NCBI GenBank assembly: GCA_025504975.1
Contig: JANUWI010000003.1
Location: 186,001-250,000 of the forward strand
Source of the DNA: Plenodomus lindquistii
Taxonomy: Eukaryota > Ascomycota > Dothideomycetes > Pleosporales > Leptosphaeriaceae
Reading direction: 5' to 3'
Length of the DNA stretch: 64,000 nucleotides
The notes below the pieces were generated by a model, which was not told the DNA's origin, ran no database searches, and saw only the letters and a program-made list of their open reading frames with translations. Positions 21,181-33,166 of this stretch are shown here, piece by piece. Made by a program: the position numbers and the translations under genes. How positions within the stretch are numbered: position 1 is the stretch's first letter; each line of letters begins with the position of its first letter.

Positions 21181-21431
21181 GCCTGCGCGGAACCATGGAA
21201 ATCATCCTGTGGTTGCAACACGCCCATGCCCATAAACTAGCCGTCCCCGAGGTGGAGCAATTGCGGAGAGCTCGACCCTTGCAGCGCCCGCCGTCACTCG
21301 CTGTCGCTGGCTCGCTTGGCCCGCATCATTGGCTGCAGCGCTGCATCGGCCAACAGCGTCATCCCCAAGCTTCACACCTCACCAGCGTCACCGCCGCCGC
21401 CGCTTCTCCAGCCGCAGCTCATGTCGCCAGC
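21181..21431. promoter_or_regulatory. Bidirectional promoter of DUF155 gene and VPS41
   Basis: There are 251 bp between opposite start codons. The sequence is GC-rich. An open frame runs through it but gives no family match. Confidence 0.45.
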
Positions 21432-24400
21432 ATGGCTGCGGAACTCCCCCAAGACGCTCCGCAGACGCCGGCGCGCAATGGGCCACGCCCCGAGCCGGTA
21501 GCCAGCGAGGGCCAGGACAGCGTCGAGCACGAGTCGGACGAGAGCGACGAGGAAGAAGAAGAAGAAGAAGAAGAAGAAGACGACGACGACGACGTGGACG
21601 AGGAGCCCAAGCTCAAGTACAGCCGCCTGACGAGCAACCTGGGCCCCGTGTACCGCAATGGCGACGCGACAAGCACCTTCATGGTTGCCGGGGACAAAAT
21701 GGTATGACCATCGCGCTGCACTCGCACTCCTCCACGCCATTGGCTTGCAACTTTGGGAGACATGCTAACATGTGTGTAGATAGTCGGCACCCACAATGGA
21801 AACATCGTGAGTCTTTGGGCACGCCGCCGAGCTTCTGTCCTGGTACACTGACCCAAGCCAGCACGCCCTCAGCATTCCCTCGTTCCAGACGCTGCGCACC
21901 TACAACGCGCATCCTGCTGCTTCGGTGACGGCAATATCAGTGTCGCCCCTCCTCGCTTCGCAGCCCTTTGTCCAAGCCGCGACCCCAGGCGCACCCGAAG
22001 AGCGACAAGGCACCCCCTCGCGACAAACAGCTCCCCCGTCTGGCCATGCTGCCTCTCCCCGTACGCCCCGACAGGCCCAGGTCCCCGCCATCCCCTCGAA
22101 CCAGATATACATTGCTTCCTCGTCGATAGACGGACATGTCTGCGTGTCCTCGTTGGTGGATCCCAAAGACGTCACGCTGCGAAACTTCGGCCGCCCCGTA
22201 CAGTCTGTCGCGCTCTCACCCGACTACAAGAATGATCGCTCGTATCTCTCTGGAGGCCTGGCTGGAGAGCTGATCCTCACGGTTGGCGGTCCACAAGGAG
22301 TACGCTCCACCGCAAACACCAGCTCAGCATCGCAGACAGCACAGGGATGGCTTGGAGCAATTGGACTTGGTGGTAATGCCGGCAAGGACACGATACTGCA
22401 CTCAGGCGAAGGCACCATCAGCGCTATCAAATGGTCACTCTCTGGCAAGTTTGTGGCCTGGTCCAACGAATACGGTATTCACATTATGCGGACAAACCTA
22501 CATCTCGACAGTGCGGACTCCGAGTCGGCATGGAAGCGCATAGGCTTTGTCGACAAGCCCAATCGTCGCATATGGCAAGAAATGGCAGGCGTATGGAAAG
22601 CTCGAATGGAATGGGTTGACGACCGATCTTTGGAGTCGGACGACGATGCCATCATCAGCATGAACGGTCACCACGACAAGCAAGAGTCCACCCTCCCGCA
22701 CCTTCGCTCGCCTGAGCAGCCCAAGACGCCCCGCAAGAAGAAGGCAGAGAAACTAGTGATAGGATGGGGAGATGCTGCGTGGGTTGTTCACATTTCAGCT
22801 GGCGGCTCAGGGGTTGGCAAAGATGCAGGCACAAAATCAGTAGGGAGTGCCGAGGTGGTTCATTTCCTTCGCTTTGACGACTGTGTTGTTTCTGGCATTT
22901 CGCTCTATACCCCTTCTTTGCTTCTTGTTCTTGCATACCGGACACGCGACGATGACGACAATCCCATCACGGGTGCTGATACAACTCCCCGGCGTGGGAT
23001 GCATCGACGCACAAATGGACTATCTCCTGAACTCAAGCTGATCAACGCTGCAACCTCGGATGAGGTCGAAGTGGACTCCTTGACCGTCAGCAGATTCGAG
23101 ACTCTCTCTGCTGCAGACTACCACCTCGGGACCCTGTACGTGCCACATCCAAAAACCATGACCCCCGCACAAAGGAGTGCCCTGGAAGCCATAGGAGGCG
23201 GTATTTGGGATGTCGGTGCTGGTGCAGCACGCATCTTCACAGCAGGAGCGAATGTGATGAGTCTCCCATTGGGTGGTTCTGATCGTAAACCACCGTCGAG
23301 AGCACCATCGACATCATCGGCCAGCGTTGGAACAACAGCAACAACGACTGCGAACAGAAGTCCGTCTTTGATACATCCTAATGCTGCCACAGCAGGCCTC
23401 AAGGTCTTCATCCACAGCCCGTACGACTGCGTCCTAGCGATCAAACGAGAGCTGTCGGATCACTTCAGCTGGGAGCTCGATCACGAGAATTACAAAGATG
23501 CATGGGAGCTGTTGGAGGACCACCCAGAGATAATTGCATCAGTTTCGCAACAAACATCAGAAGCATCACCAGCCGGTACGCCATCGAGGCAGCATGGCAG
23601 TTTACACGAGTTCTTTGCCGACGACAGCGAGTCACAGACGACAGTCTCTGCAACAAAAGCGAACCAAGACTCTGCAGTCGAAAAAGAGAAGCGACGCATT
23701 GGAGACTTGTGGGTCCAGCAGCTCGTAAATGCTGGAGACTGGAAACAGGCTGGAAAGGTTGCGGGCCGCGTACTAGGCACATCCTCGCGGTGGGAACACT
23801 GGGTGTGGAAATTTGCTGAAACTAGTCATTTCAACGAAATCGCTGCATACATACCGAAGAAACCTACGCAGCCCCCACTGACTTCCATGGTATACGAGGT
23901 CGTGCTTGGTCATTACATTATACATGATCGAATCCGGCTGAAGCGTCTGCTGGATGAGTGGAATCCCGATCTGTTCGATGTTACGAGTGTCATTGAAGCC
24001 ATCAAGGCAAAGCTGTCAACCGGGGATATCACAGAAGACACAGTAGAGGGAGGGGAACAAGGGCGCGACTGGCGCATACTACAAGATGGACTTGCGAAGC
24101 TATTCTTGGCAAGCGGTCGGCAAAGAGAAGCACTACGTTGCTACATCCGGCTGCAGAACGCTGACGCTGCAATGACGCTGATACGCGATTTCCATCTCGT
24201 GGAAGCGGTACGCGATGACATACCAGGCTTCATACTGATGGGTGTCTCGAAAGAGCAAATGAAGTCTGCATCGCTGGAGGAACTGGAAGAAGCTTCGACG
24301 GATGCAGTCAATGTGCTCGTTGAAGAAGGATGTCGCGGCACAATACCTGCTTATGATGTTGTGGAGCAGCTTCAGTCGAGGGAACTAATGTTTAAGCCGT

Positions 24401-25622
24401 TCTTGTTCTTTTATCTTCGACGACTCTGGAAGCCTGAGATGCATGAGCGCACTGCAAAGACGGCGAAGGAGCGAGTAGCGGAAGATCGCCTGGCAGCGGA
24501 CGGCAAAATCGTTGCAGAGGAATTTGCGGATCTGATGGTTGAGCTCTTTGCAGAATATGACCGACCACTACTCATGGAGTATTTGCGGAAGTCACAGAGC
24601 TACGATTTGAGCAAAGCTACAAGCGAGTGCGACCGGAGGGACTACATCCCAGAGCTTGTGTAAGTGTTGGATCGTTTGCCGATATAAACGAAAAGCTAAC
24701 ACATCATAGACACATTCTTTCAAAGACAGGCCAAACCAAACGGGCTCTGCTACTCATCATCGAAAAGCTCTCCGACGTCAGTTTCGCCATATCCTTCGCC
24801 AAAGAGCAAGACGATCCCGACCTCTGGAACGATCTGCTCGAATACTCCATGGATAAGCCACACTTCATCCGTGGTCTCCTCGAAGAAGTCGGCACAGCCA
24901 TCGACCCCATCAAGCTCGTGCGTCGCATCCCCGAGGGTCTCGAAATCGAAGGTCTGCGAGAAGGCATCGGCCGCATGGTCCGCGAATACGAAATCCAATA
25001 CTCAATCTCCGAAGGCGTAGCAAGAGTCCTCCGCGGCGAAGTAGCAACAGGCATGGACACGCTACGCGCGGGACAAAAACGAGCCGTCAAGTTTGAAGTC
25101 ATGCCCTGCGACGACGAGAAACACGGCACCAAAAAACACATTGACGTCGAGTCCAAAGGCGTAGATCCCGCCATCGCAGCAAAAGCAGCAGCAAAAGCAG
25201 ACAACAAAACCACAGCCGTCTCATCCCTTACCAACGCGCCAAACCCCGATCCCGCGCCCGCCGAGGCACCAGAAGGCGAGGCCCCACCAGGTCACTGCAC
25301 AGGCTGCCACCGCCCATTTACACTCCCCACCCCCGAAGAAGACCTCATCGTCGACGGACCCATGCCACTATCCCGCGATACCCTGGTAGGCTTTGCATGC
25401 GGCCACGTGTTTCACCTCAGCTGTCTTCTCCCCAAGACGAGCGCGAGCGCTAGTGTTGCCGCGACGTTACAGCAGACGCTTGCGAGTGATGCGTTAGAAG
25501 GGGGTGGGAGGTGGAATCGTAGTGTTGGTGCTAAAGTTGCGCATGCGCATATTATTAAGAGTGCGGTGGGGAGGGGGTGTGTTGTTTGTCGGGAGCGGGA
25601 GGGTGTGGTTGGGGAGGAATAG
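21432..25622 (+). CDS. VPS41: Vacuolar sorting protein Vps41 (HOPS subunit)
   Basis: Four exons (21432-21701, 21780-21806, 21862-24659, 24710-25622) encode 1335 residues. Exon 2 is a 27-nt microexon (IVGTHNGNI), which is needed to complete the first beta-propeller strand. Residues 30-60 are an almost pure Glu/Asp tract from GAA and GAC repeats. The WD40 propeller follows (SRLTSNLGPVY, HVCVSSLVDPKDV), with Ser-rich loops. Then comes the clathrin-heavy-chain-like repeat region (about 640-1130). The C-terminus holds a RING-H2 with CTGCH, CGHVFHLSC and CVVC. Vps41 links vacuolar Rab7/Ypt7 to tethering of AP-3 vesicles. The reading frame runs 1 bp into intron 3's donor, where a stop would otherwise end the protein at YIPELV. 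Confidence 0.95.
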
Positions 25623-25646
25623 AGTGGGGTGGCAGGAAACAGAGAG

Positions 25647-25668
25647 AAGGAAGGAAGGAAGGAAGGAA
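25647..25668. repeat. (AAGG)5 microsatellite
   Basis: Perfect tetranucleotide repeat just downstream of the VPS41 stop codon. Confidence 0.9.
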
Positions 25669-25988
25669 ATGTATATATTGTATTGTGAAACGATATTTGG
25701 CGGGGATATGGTTAAATGACGATGATTTGCGAAGAGAAGCGGCATTTGCATGTTTGGTGTTTTATTTTTCTGGCTTGATTGAGCGGATCCTTGCCGTTGA
25801 GGTTGAGACGAAGAGGTATCATCTTAATCATTCACCCCGTCCATTCTATTCGGAATGACATGTGCGAATGGGGGTTGTAAACTCATTCACTCGTCCCCGC
25901 GACCATCTCTCCCTTCCACGCCCTTTCATCCCATCCCAGACACTTCCCATTCAAGTAACTCCCCTTTCAACCATCGAACCCAGCACCC

Positions 25989-26192
25989 CAAAGGGCGTAC
26001 TTCCCCCATATCAAAGGGCGTACGTGCTTACATCCCTACATCCCATAAAAAGAACAAATTTGAGCGTGGGGCGTTGAAGGGGCACCAAAGGGGCACAGGG
26101 GGTGTAAGACATGCACGCCCTTTGCTGCACGGGTATGTAGAACTAGCGTTCGAAGGGCACAGGGGCGCAAGACAAGCACAAGCACGCCCTTT
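25989..26192. repeat. Direct and inverted AAAGGGCGT repeats
   Basis: CAAAGGGCGTAC occurs at 25989-26000 and 26012-26023, a 23-bp period. Its core reappears inverted as GCACGCCCTTT at 26113-26123 and 26182-26192. Each inverted copy ends an imperfect duplication of about 45 bp that begins AAGGG(G)CACAGGGG. Confidence 0.75.
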
Positions 26193-26975
26193 ACCTGCAA
26201 GAGCAGAGCTAACATTAGTTTTTTTACTTGATCGGGTAGGTTAGGGTGTGGGGGATGTGGATTGTAGGGCTAAGGAGGGGCACTGGGGCGAGCGGGGGCG
26301 GAGGGGGAGGGGCACTGGTTGGGATGAGGGGGTGTAAATGTTGCCCCTCGAATAGTTACATTACTCTGGGAATTTGTACGAGAGGATAAGATTGATGGGG
26401 GTAGGTTTGGATGGTAGGTGTATGGTGATGTAAGGGTTCCTTGTTCGGTGTGGGTTGTTCGCTGTCGAGGTGTGGGATTGTGATGGATTGTGTGGTGGTG
26501 TGTTCACTGTTGACACAATGTAGCGAACGACGATAACATATTGGAATGCATTGCTCTACACACTACTTCCAGATTTCTAATATCGCTTTCCAGCTTGCCA
26601 TGCAGTATCCTCAGCACATCAAGCGTAAATTCGAAACGCCTCATCTCCTTCATTATCTCTAGCATCTCCCTCTTCCTTCTTCTTCTCCTCCACACAAATG
26701 CCACCTCTCATGATCGATCATGTTTCTACAAAGTAACTAAAATTAGTGTTTGCGATTCCTTTATTGCGAATATAAAATGACTTCACACTTCACACGTGTC
26801 TGTGTCTTTGCTCCACGGCGTTCGACGTATCTGGGCTCTCGGACTAAAATACACGTACGTAGGTACCTAGACCAAAGGGGTGGCAGGCAGCAACATCCCC
26901 AACTTCAGCTCTAGAAATTTAAACCCCAAACACATCCCCACAAACCCACCCCCCAACCTGTTCAACTCGCCAAAT

Positions 26976-26992
26976 CCCCCCCCCCCCCCCCC
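26976..26992. repeat. Run of 17 C before FMP52
   Basis: Uninterrupted C tract ending 23 bp upstream of the FMP52 ATG, probably in the 5' untranslated region. Confidence 0.85.
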
Positions 26993-27015
26993 TCCCACCA
27001 GAACCAAATCTCAAA

Positions 27016-27822
27016 ATGACCACAGCCCTCCTCTTCGGTTCCACCGGCGCAGTCGGATCCCAAATCCTGTCCACCCTCCTCTCCACACCTACATGCCAAT
27101 CCATAACCACAATCTCCCGGCGCACCCCGCCACTCCCCCACTCCCCCAAACACCACGCCATCATCGAAAACAACACCTCAAACTGGAGTCCCCTCTTAAC
27201 CAGTCTATCCCCCACCCCGACCGTAATCTTCAACACGCTCGGGACAACCCTGAAAAGCGCCGGATCCCTCGCCGCACAATGGTCCATCGACCACGACTTG
27301 TGCGTTGAGAATGCTAAAGCGGCCAAGGCAGCGGGCGTGAGAATTTATGTGTTTTGTTCTAGCGCGGGGACGAGTGGGGTTGTGAATCCGTTTGCGTGGA
27401 CGCCGTATGCGAGGATGAAGAGGGGGGTTGAGAGGGTGCTTGGTGAGGCGGGGTTTGGGCAGGTTGTTGTGCTGAGGCCGGGGATGATAACGGGGAGGGA
27501 GACGGCCAAGTATGAATGGCTTGAGGGTTTGTGGAGGGGGGTTGGGTGGTTGGGGGAGGCGGTACGGGATAGATGGGGTATGTGCCGTTGATCTTTCTTT
27601 TTGTTTTTTGTTTTTTCACGTTGCTTTGAGATGGGGGTTGGGATGCGTGGTGAGTGATGCGTAGATGCTGATGAGTTTGTTGTAGCGCAGGACCAAACGG
27701 TTATTGGGAGGGCGGCGGTGGCGGCGGTGAGGATTGTGGAAGAAGGGAATGCTCCGGCGAAGGTTTGGGTGTTGGAACAGGCGGATATTGTGAGGATGGG
27801 GAGAGATGAGTGGAAGGCGTGA
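27016..27822 (+). CDS. FMP52: Fmp52-like NAD(P)-binding protein (TIP30/HTATIP2 family)
   Basis: Two exons (27016-27577 and 27686-27822) encode 232 residues. The Rossmann loop GSTGAVGS is at residues 8-15. The SDR-like active-site region shows SSAGTSG and YARMK, the YxxxK pair. LRPGMITGRE follows, as in the atypical SDR family that includes human TIP30 and yeast Fmp52. Fmp52 is found at the mitochondrial outer membrane; its reaction is unknown. The intron (108 bp) ends TAG before CGCAG. The nearby alternative CAG would shift the frame and lose the conserved VLEQADIVRMGR end, so I chose the first. The gene is convergent with the DUF2985 gene. Confidence 0.9.
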
Positions 27823-28325
27823 AAGCCGTCGATTATGAGGTTTCCAGGCTGGAGACTTGAGGGTCCGGTACTATGCCTCGTGGACAAAAAAGAAGTCTTC
27901 GTCTCATATTATAGCAAGGTGGGTGTAAAATGGTCGAAATAGGGATAAGTTACAGACTTGGATACTTTCATACACAATGGCAACAACAGTGCATGATAAA
28001 CATTACAGTGGCTGTGATTACTCCTGCCAACAAATACGCCAAACTGCCATCGAAGAGCAAAAGCCATAAACCAAATGTAAAAGAGAACCGACAAAGAGTA
28101 GTCCAATAACCACAATGCTTCATGACCTTCGCTTACCGCCAACGGTGATCCTCTGCGCTCATACCAAAAAACGTCCCATCATCAATTAAACGCTATAAGC
28201 TAGATGCTATATGGTATTCCTTCAGAGTGGTATATTCGCTCAAACGCTTTCAAATCGCACAATGCCAGATGTTAAACATTACGTCAAGTACTCACACCTC
28301 CATGCCGACCCTCATGAAAATAACA
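27823..28325. other. Convergent intergenic region
   Basis: 3' flanks of FMP52 and the DUF2985 gene. I see no further gene. Confidence 0.5.
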
Positions 28326-30492
28326 TTACGGATAAGCGCTCTGCTCCCTCTTATCACCACCAAACTTGCTTCTCACAACATCCAGACTAATCCTTCTTTT
28401 CTCCCTCCTATCGCCCTCGTCATCACGCTCACTTTCACTCTCCCTCTGCTTCTTCTTCTCGACCTCGCGGATCGCTTCTTCCGTCAGTTCTTGTCTGTTC
28501 ATGCGCTCGACTACATCCTTCTTCCTCGTGCGCTTGTCGCCGAGCCAGATAAGGAGACCGGCACAAGCATTGCAGGAGATTGAACAGATTAGAATCACAG
28601 TCGTGATGGCGAATGGACGGGTCTTGTAGTAGATACCCCATGTGCAGGCACCAAGGGAGATTTGCAGGAGGGAGTGGCAGTCGAGCAGGACCACGATGGC
28701 GACCAGAAAGCGAAGCGGGAATGCGTGATGGGTCTCGGTCTCGTGGGGCTTGTAGAATGAGTGCGATTTGCAGAACTTGCCTTGGTGGTGCTCGAGCTTC
28801 TCTTGTTGCTTAGGAGTTAGGATTGTGAATTCCCACTGCTTTTCTGGATCCTCGGGATCAACCGTGCGGGGTACGGTAACTGGTGCGTTTCCAGAGGGAA
28901 GATCATTATGGTCGCGAAGGTCGGGAAGGGCCTCCTTCTTGCGGCGAGACCAGGTGAAGTGGTGGTAGTGAGCGATGTAGATCATGTGGTATGTGTCGAC
29001 TGCACGGAACGGTGCGAGACCGTCACCAACAACAGCGAAGAGGGCGACCAAGACACTGTCAATGACGTGGACAACGTAAATCTGCTTTCCTCCGACGTTG
29101 ACCCAACCGATGAGGAACAATACCCATGCAAGACCGAAGACGGTGATCAAGAAAGCGTAAAGTGTTACCAAGAAGCCCAGTGCTGCAGCTATGTCAGTAG
29201 TGATTTGAAATTGACATAAGGAAGGTACTTACGTCTCCTGACATACTGGCCAAAGCCCTTCATCGTGCGCTTGAACTTTGACCTTCTGGAATGCAGCATG
29301 TGTCGAACATGATCGTTGACTTCTTTCTTATCATCTTTGCTCCAGCCTTCCAAAGACGTACCATCAGGCAGCACCGCATAGCGAGATTCGCTGAGCTGTG
29401 AGTCAATGGTCATCATTGTGGTAGTGGTGCCTTCAGTCTCGGTTCGCCTCAATCTAGGACCCACCGATGATTCTGGTGGGGGCGCTTGAGCGGCTGCCAT
29501 AATCCTGTTGATTTCTTCAATGCTCTCACTCTCGCTGTTGCGTCGGCGCAAATTGTAAGTTGGTCGACGGTTGAGGAAAGGCAGATTGGGAATGAACAGC
29601 GAGTTCTGCATGTTAGTGAGAGAAGTCAGGGTTGCAACTTCAGGGTCTGTATATGTCAGCGTACGATTCAAATGCTGTGCCTACTCGAGCTTACCGATAG
29701 TGTCCAAGACATCGACCATGTCTGAGGTGTAGTTCATGGAGATGTCATCATCCTGGTGTGCGGTGGTAGCATCTGTGCCTGAGCTCTTTCCCTTGTCTTT
29801 GCTTCCCCAGAATGGTATTCTCGTCTGCACAGCACTCTTCACTTTACGCAGTCTACTGCGATCTGGTTCGGGGTTGGTGAGTGTCGATTCGCTTCCGTTG
29901 TTTGACCGGACCTCTCCCAACGCGTGATCTTCATCCAACATTGGCAGCGTGCTTAGGCGGTTCGACGATGCATTCTGTTGAGCAGCCTGCCGTAGCGCAT
30001 TGGAGGACGGTTGTCTCCTGATGCCGATACTCGCTTGTCGCATACCTACAGGCGGTCGACGTTGTGGGGCTGAGTTGCTTCTCGCTCTGGCCGCGGCGAG
30101 TGTACTACCGTTTGTCAGAGGTCGCAATTTCTTTCTGATGATTGCATCTCAACAAACCTGTGAGATACCAGTGAAGACGGATCATGGTATCGAGAAGGTT
30201 TTGGCACGTGCGCATCAGCGTCGATGGAGGACTGTAAAGAGGTGGGCGGTTCAACAACAGGCCCTTGTTGTTGACTTTGTCCTGGTGCTGCATTGTTGGT
30301 TGCGGCAAAATCGCGTGCGTCGGTCCCAGCCTGTGGTCCCAAGAAACCCTCGTTGACGGCGAAAGTGCTTGAATTGTCGTGTGGGGCTTGCGTAGAGTGC
30401 GGCACGTGGAGCGTCCCAGTTCCGCTTCCTGAGGACGTCGCCTCAGCAAGCCTGTTGCGCGCAGAACGCGTCTTCAGCTTGAATTTGTCCAT
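28326..30492 (-). CDS. DUF2985 integral membrane protein
   Basis: Four exons (30492-30158, 30104-29695, 29646-29233, 29182-28326) encode 671 residues. The N-terminal about 350 residues are Ser/Asn/Arg-rich and probably cytosolic and disordered. The DUF2985 core begins FKRTMKGFGQYVRRPLGFLV and contains four to five TM helices, with two in the first hydrophobic block and two near the end (LRFLVAIVVLLDCHSLLQI, ITTVILICSISCNACAGLL). The C-terminal tail is highly charged. At the last junction, acceptors TAG and CTGCAG six bases apart both keep frame; the second gives the usual RRPLGFLV. The family is fungal and its function is unknown. Confidence 0.87.
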
Positions 30493-31730
30493 GGTGGCCG
30501 TGACATGGAAAGACAGGGAGCAAACCTTTTACAAGCAATCCAAGATAAACATGCTTTATGAGCTGGAGACGGCGCCCTGCCGGAAACAGCTGGCGGCTGG
30601 GCCACCGATCCTTGACTTGAAAATTGGCTGGGCAGTGACCTCATACTGCGCCAAAACACCACATCCCCCTTTCTTGGAAGGATTGCAATGGATGCACAAT
30701 CTGCCCGTCTGCTGTGAAGTCTCGCCAGCTGCGGAGCCTTCGCGCCCTGTGAAACACAACATCAGGAGGGCTCCTGGCAATCCACTGTTAAACCCTATCC
30801 TTCTTGCCCAGTTGCATGGTGTTGAAACGCGCGCGCTCTGGTCTCCAGGGGTCCATCTCCAGAGATAACAGCCCTGCACCCCTGTCTCGATCGCCTTCGC
30901 TTAGAAAACCGGGTCCTGGGGTTCTGGAGCTCTGCACTTTGACGCAATGTCTCGCCCGCCCGTCTAAAGCTGCATGTCTCAACTCCACGTGCACAGTTAC
31001 AATGTTGATAAAATATCAACATCTGAAGCTGAAGTTGTGTTATTCAGATGCAGGGTCTCGTAGTCTCAACGACCGTTAGCGGCGGGTGTTGTTAGCGTTC
31101 CATGCCCGCAAGCCTTGGGTTCGACGCTTGCGGTCCTTTCCAGCCTTGCAATATAGCCGATGCAGCCTTGCTGATGGCAGCCTGAGGCACGAGATTTGGA
31201 ATGCATAAGATCGGAATACCTTTCGGTGATGGAAAGATCCATGAATGATTCGAATTGGTATCTACCTGTGGTAGATATCTGACGATATGGATTAGTTCAA
31301 TTCTGTCATATCTGACATGTTGTTATAGTGGTGCTACCATCATGTCGATAATGAGCAGGATCACGCACGACACCATTCACCCTCTCAGATTTTCTTCTTC
31401 CACATCTCGATTGTCCGTAAGTTATACTATCATTGTAATGCAGACAAATGATGGAAGGGTCATGCACTTGGATCGTGGCCAACGCATTGTGAGATTCGTG
31501 GCTGAGCGTCCACGTACGTGATGCGGTCCTTAGCATTGGACAGAATCATGGGACATTCCCAATTGAATCACTACCTTCACACTATAGAGACCTACAAGCT
31601 CTTTCTGCACTTCCTACTAATGATGATATATGTCTCCAATTCGCCATCCCCTTGTCAGCTCTCACCAAACTCCTTCGTGCTATCCCAAGGGGTAAGCAGC
31701 GAGCCAGTGGTACGCGCAACTACTCTCCGA
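30493..31730. other. Intergenic region with a small hairpin
   Basis: About 1.2 kb without a supported gene. A perfect 8-bp inverted repeat (CCGCAAGC at 31105-31112, GCTTGCGG at 31125-31132) encloses GGTTCGA, but no cloverleaf forms. Confidence 0.5.
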
Positions 31731-32423
31731 TCAACGTTCCTCCTCCTCTTCCTCCTCCAAATAGTCGGCAATGTTCACACGAAACCGCTCACTCTCCTGC
31801 TTAGTACATCTTCCCTTCTCGAACAGGGCCAGCGCGAGCTCAGCAAAGAACTCCTTAGGTAGATTATCTACACTCTTGCTCTCCTTGGTCCAAAAAGACC
31901 TAAGTGCTCTGATTCTTGCACGTTCCACGAGTAGACGTCGAGCTGGGTTTTTAGACGAGGCTGTGCCCCCGTAGATGATTCGAATGCATGAATTTGTTGG
32001 AAAACTGGCAGTCGGCAGGATCATACGCTCGTATATAGCACTGAGAACAATGTTTCGCGTCTTCACATCTTCCATCTGCTCAGCGAGGACGTAGACTTTG
32101 AACAAGAGGAATTTGTCATCCGTGCTGTCCGTATTGTTTTGGGCCGTGTAGACGATCTCGAGGTAACGAGCTACAACATCAGGTTCCAGGTCTTCGTCGA
32201 GCTCGTAAAGGTTGATCGTGTTCGGTTCACTGTTGCTCCAGCGACCGCTCAGGCGGTTGGCGATGAATTTGGATCGCGGCATGATGACATTTCTGTGAAT
32301 GAGAAACTCCTTGCGGAGGTCCCCATGGCCAACGATTACCCTGACCAGATCAGATGCGATGAAGCTGCCTCGTCCACGGATCGGTGTGGGCGCTGTTGTG
32401 GTCGAGGTTATGTCTTCGGACAT
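31731..32423 (-). CDS. BTB/POZ domain protein
   Basis: A single exon encodes 230 residues. After a Thr/Ser-rich leader, residues about 22-125 show the BTB pattern: SDLVRVIVG, FLIHRNVIMPRSKFIANRL, W..SEPNTINLYELD, and VVARYLEIVYT. The segment KVYVLAEQMEDVKTRNIVLSAI matches the helices after the BTB fold. The protein ends in an acidic tail of consecutive glutamates. BTB domains mediate dimerisation or Cul3 binding. Small stand-alone BTB proteins are numerous in filamentous fungi and most have no known role. No Kelch, MATH or zinc-finger domain is attached. Its partners are unknown. Confidence 0.87.
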   Translation of the reverse strand: MSEDITSTTTAPTPIRGRGSFIASDLVRVIVGHGDLRKEFLIHRNVIMPRSKFIANRLSGRWSNSEPNTINLYELDEDLEPDVVARYLEIVYTAQNNTDSTDDKFLLFKVYVLAEQMEDVKTRNIVLSAIYERMILPTASFPTNSCIRIIYGGTASSKNPARRLLVERARIRALRSFWTKESKSVDNLPKEFFAELALALFEKGRCTKQESERFRVNIADYLEEEEEEER

Positions 32424-33166
32424 GATTCTGAAGCAAATTCGAATGGAACGCGAGAACTACTACTTCTGTTGTTAGAATCGCGAAAGACAAGCGAATTGAC
32501 TCAATGCACCTGCCCTTGGCCTAGCCTGTATCGATACGAACACCGGGACCGTGTTGTTGACGCGGACAGATTTGGGTGCCGCCGGATCGGAATGAGAGCA
32601 GATGGGTGGACGACGGCTATGGATCAACATATATTACCGTCGCTTAGGCTCAAGTGATGCTACCAAAATCCCTGGGTGAAGTTGAGTCTGGCGGTGAACA
32701 ATCGAAGCAAACGGTCGGAACTGTGCCGCATGTTTCACATACGACGGAAAGGTGCAGGGGTCGTGCAGGAGATGTATTTTAGTTGATCTAGCAGTATTCT
32801 ATCTATTAACCACGTTTTTTTTTTCACTTAAACAATATATATATTACTTTTTTTTACTAATCTAACTTCCTGCTTCTTCTTGTGATTCTCTGCTCTAGAG
32901 ATATCTTTAGGCAAAGTTAGAGTTCGTGGAGCAAAAATATGTTTAAAGTGAGTTATCATCTCTAAGCTAGGCCTGCAGCATACCTACCTTTGGTAGCCAA
33001 TGAGAGAATGCTTAGTAAGAAAGAACGTAAAGCTCGGTGAATTGAAAACTCTCTACAGGATCCTGGTACCTTTCTGTTGTATGTGCCAACAGGCGGTAAG
33101 CCTTGAACGTAGGTGAGTCACAGTTCACATTCCGCAATCTAAAAAACGACACCCTACTCAGTAGTC
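32424..33166. other. Intergenic region with AT-rich patch
   Basis: No supported gene. An AT-rich stretch with T runs and ATATATAT lies at about 32813-32870, lower in GC than its surroundings. Confidence 0.5.

Larger units (their letters stand above)
25623..27015. other. Intergenic region with repeat motifs upstream of FMP52
   Basis: About 1.4 kb without a supported gene. It contains (AAGG)5 at 25647-25668, a 12-bp direct repeat CAAAGGGCGTAC at 25989 and 26012, two inverted GCACGCCCTTT copies at 26113 and 26182, several AGGGGCAC motifs, and a run of 17 C at 26976-26992 directly before the FMP52 start. Confidence 0.6.

Noticed and set aside
31105..31132. Possible tRNA fragment: 8-bp hairpin around GGTTCGA
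   Set aside because: There is a B-box-like string but no acceptor stem, D arm or anticodon arm, so no cloverleaf forms.
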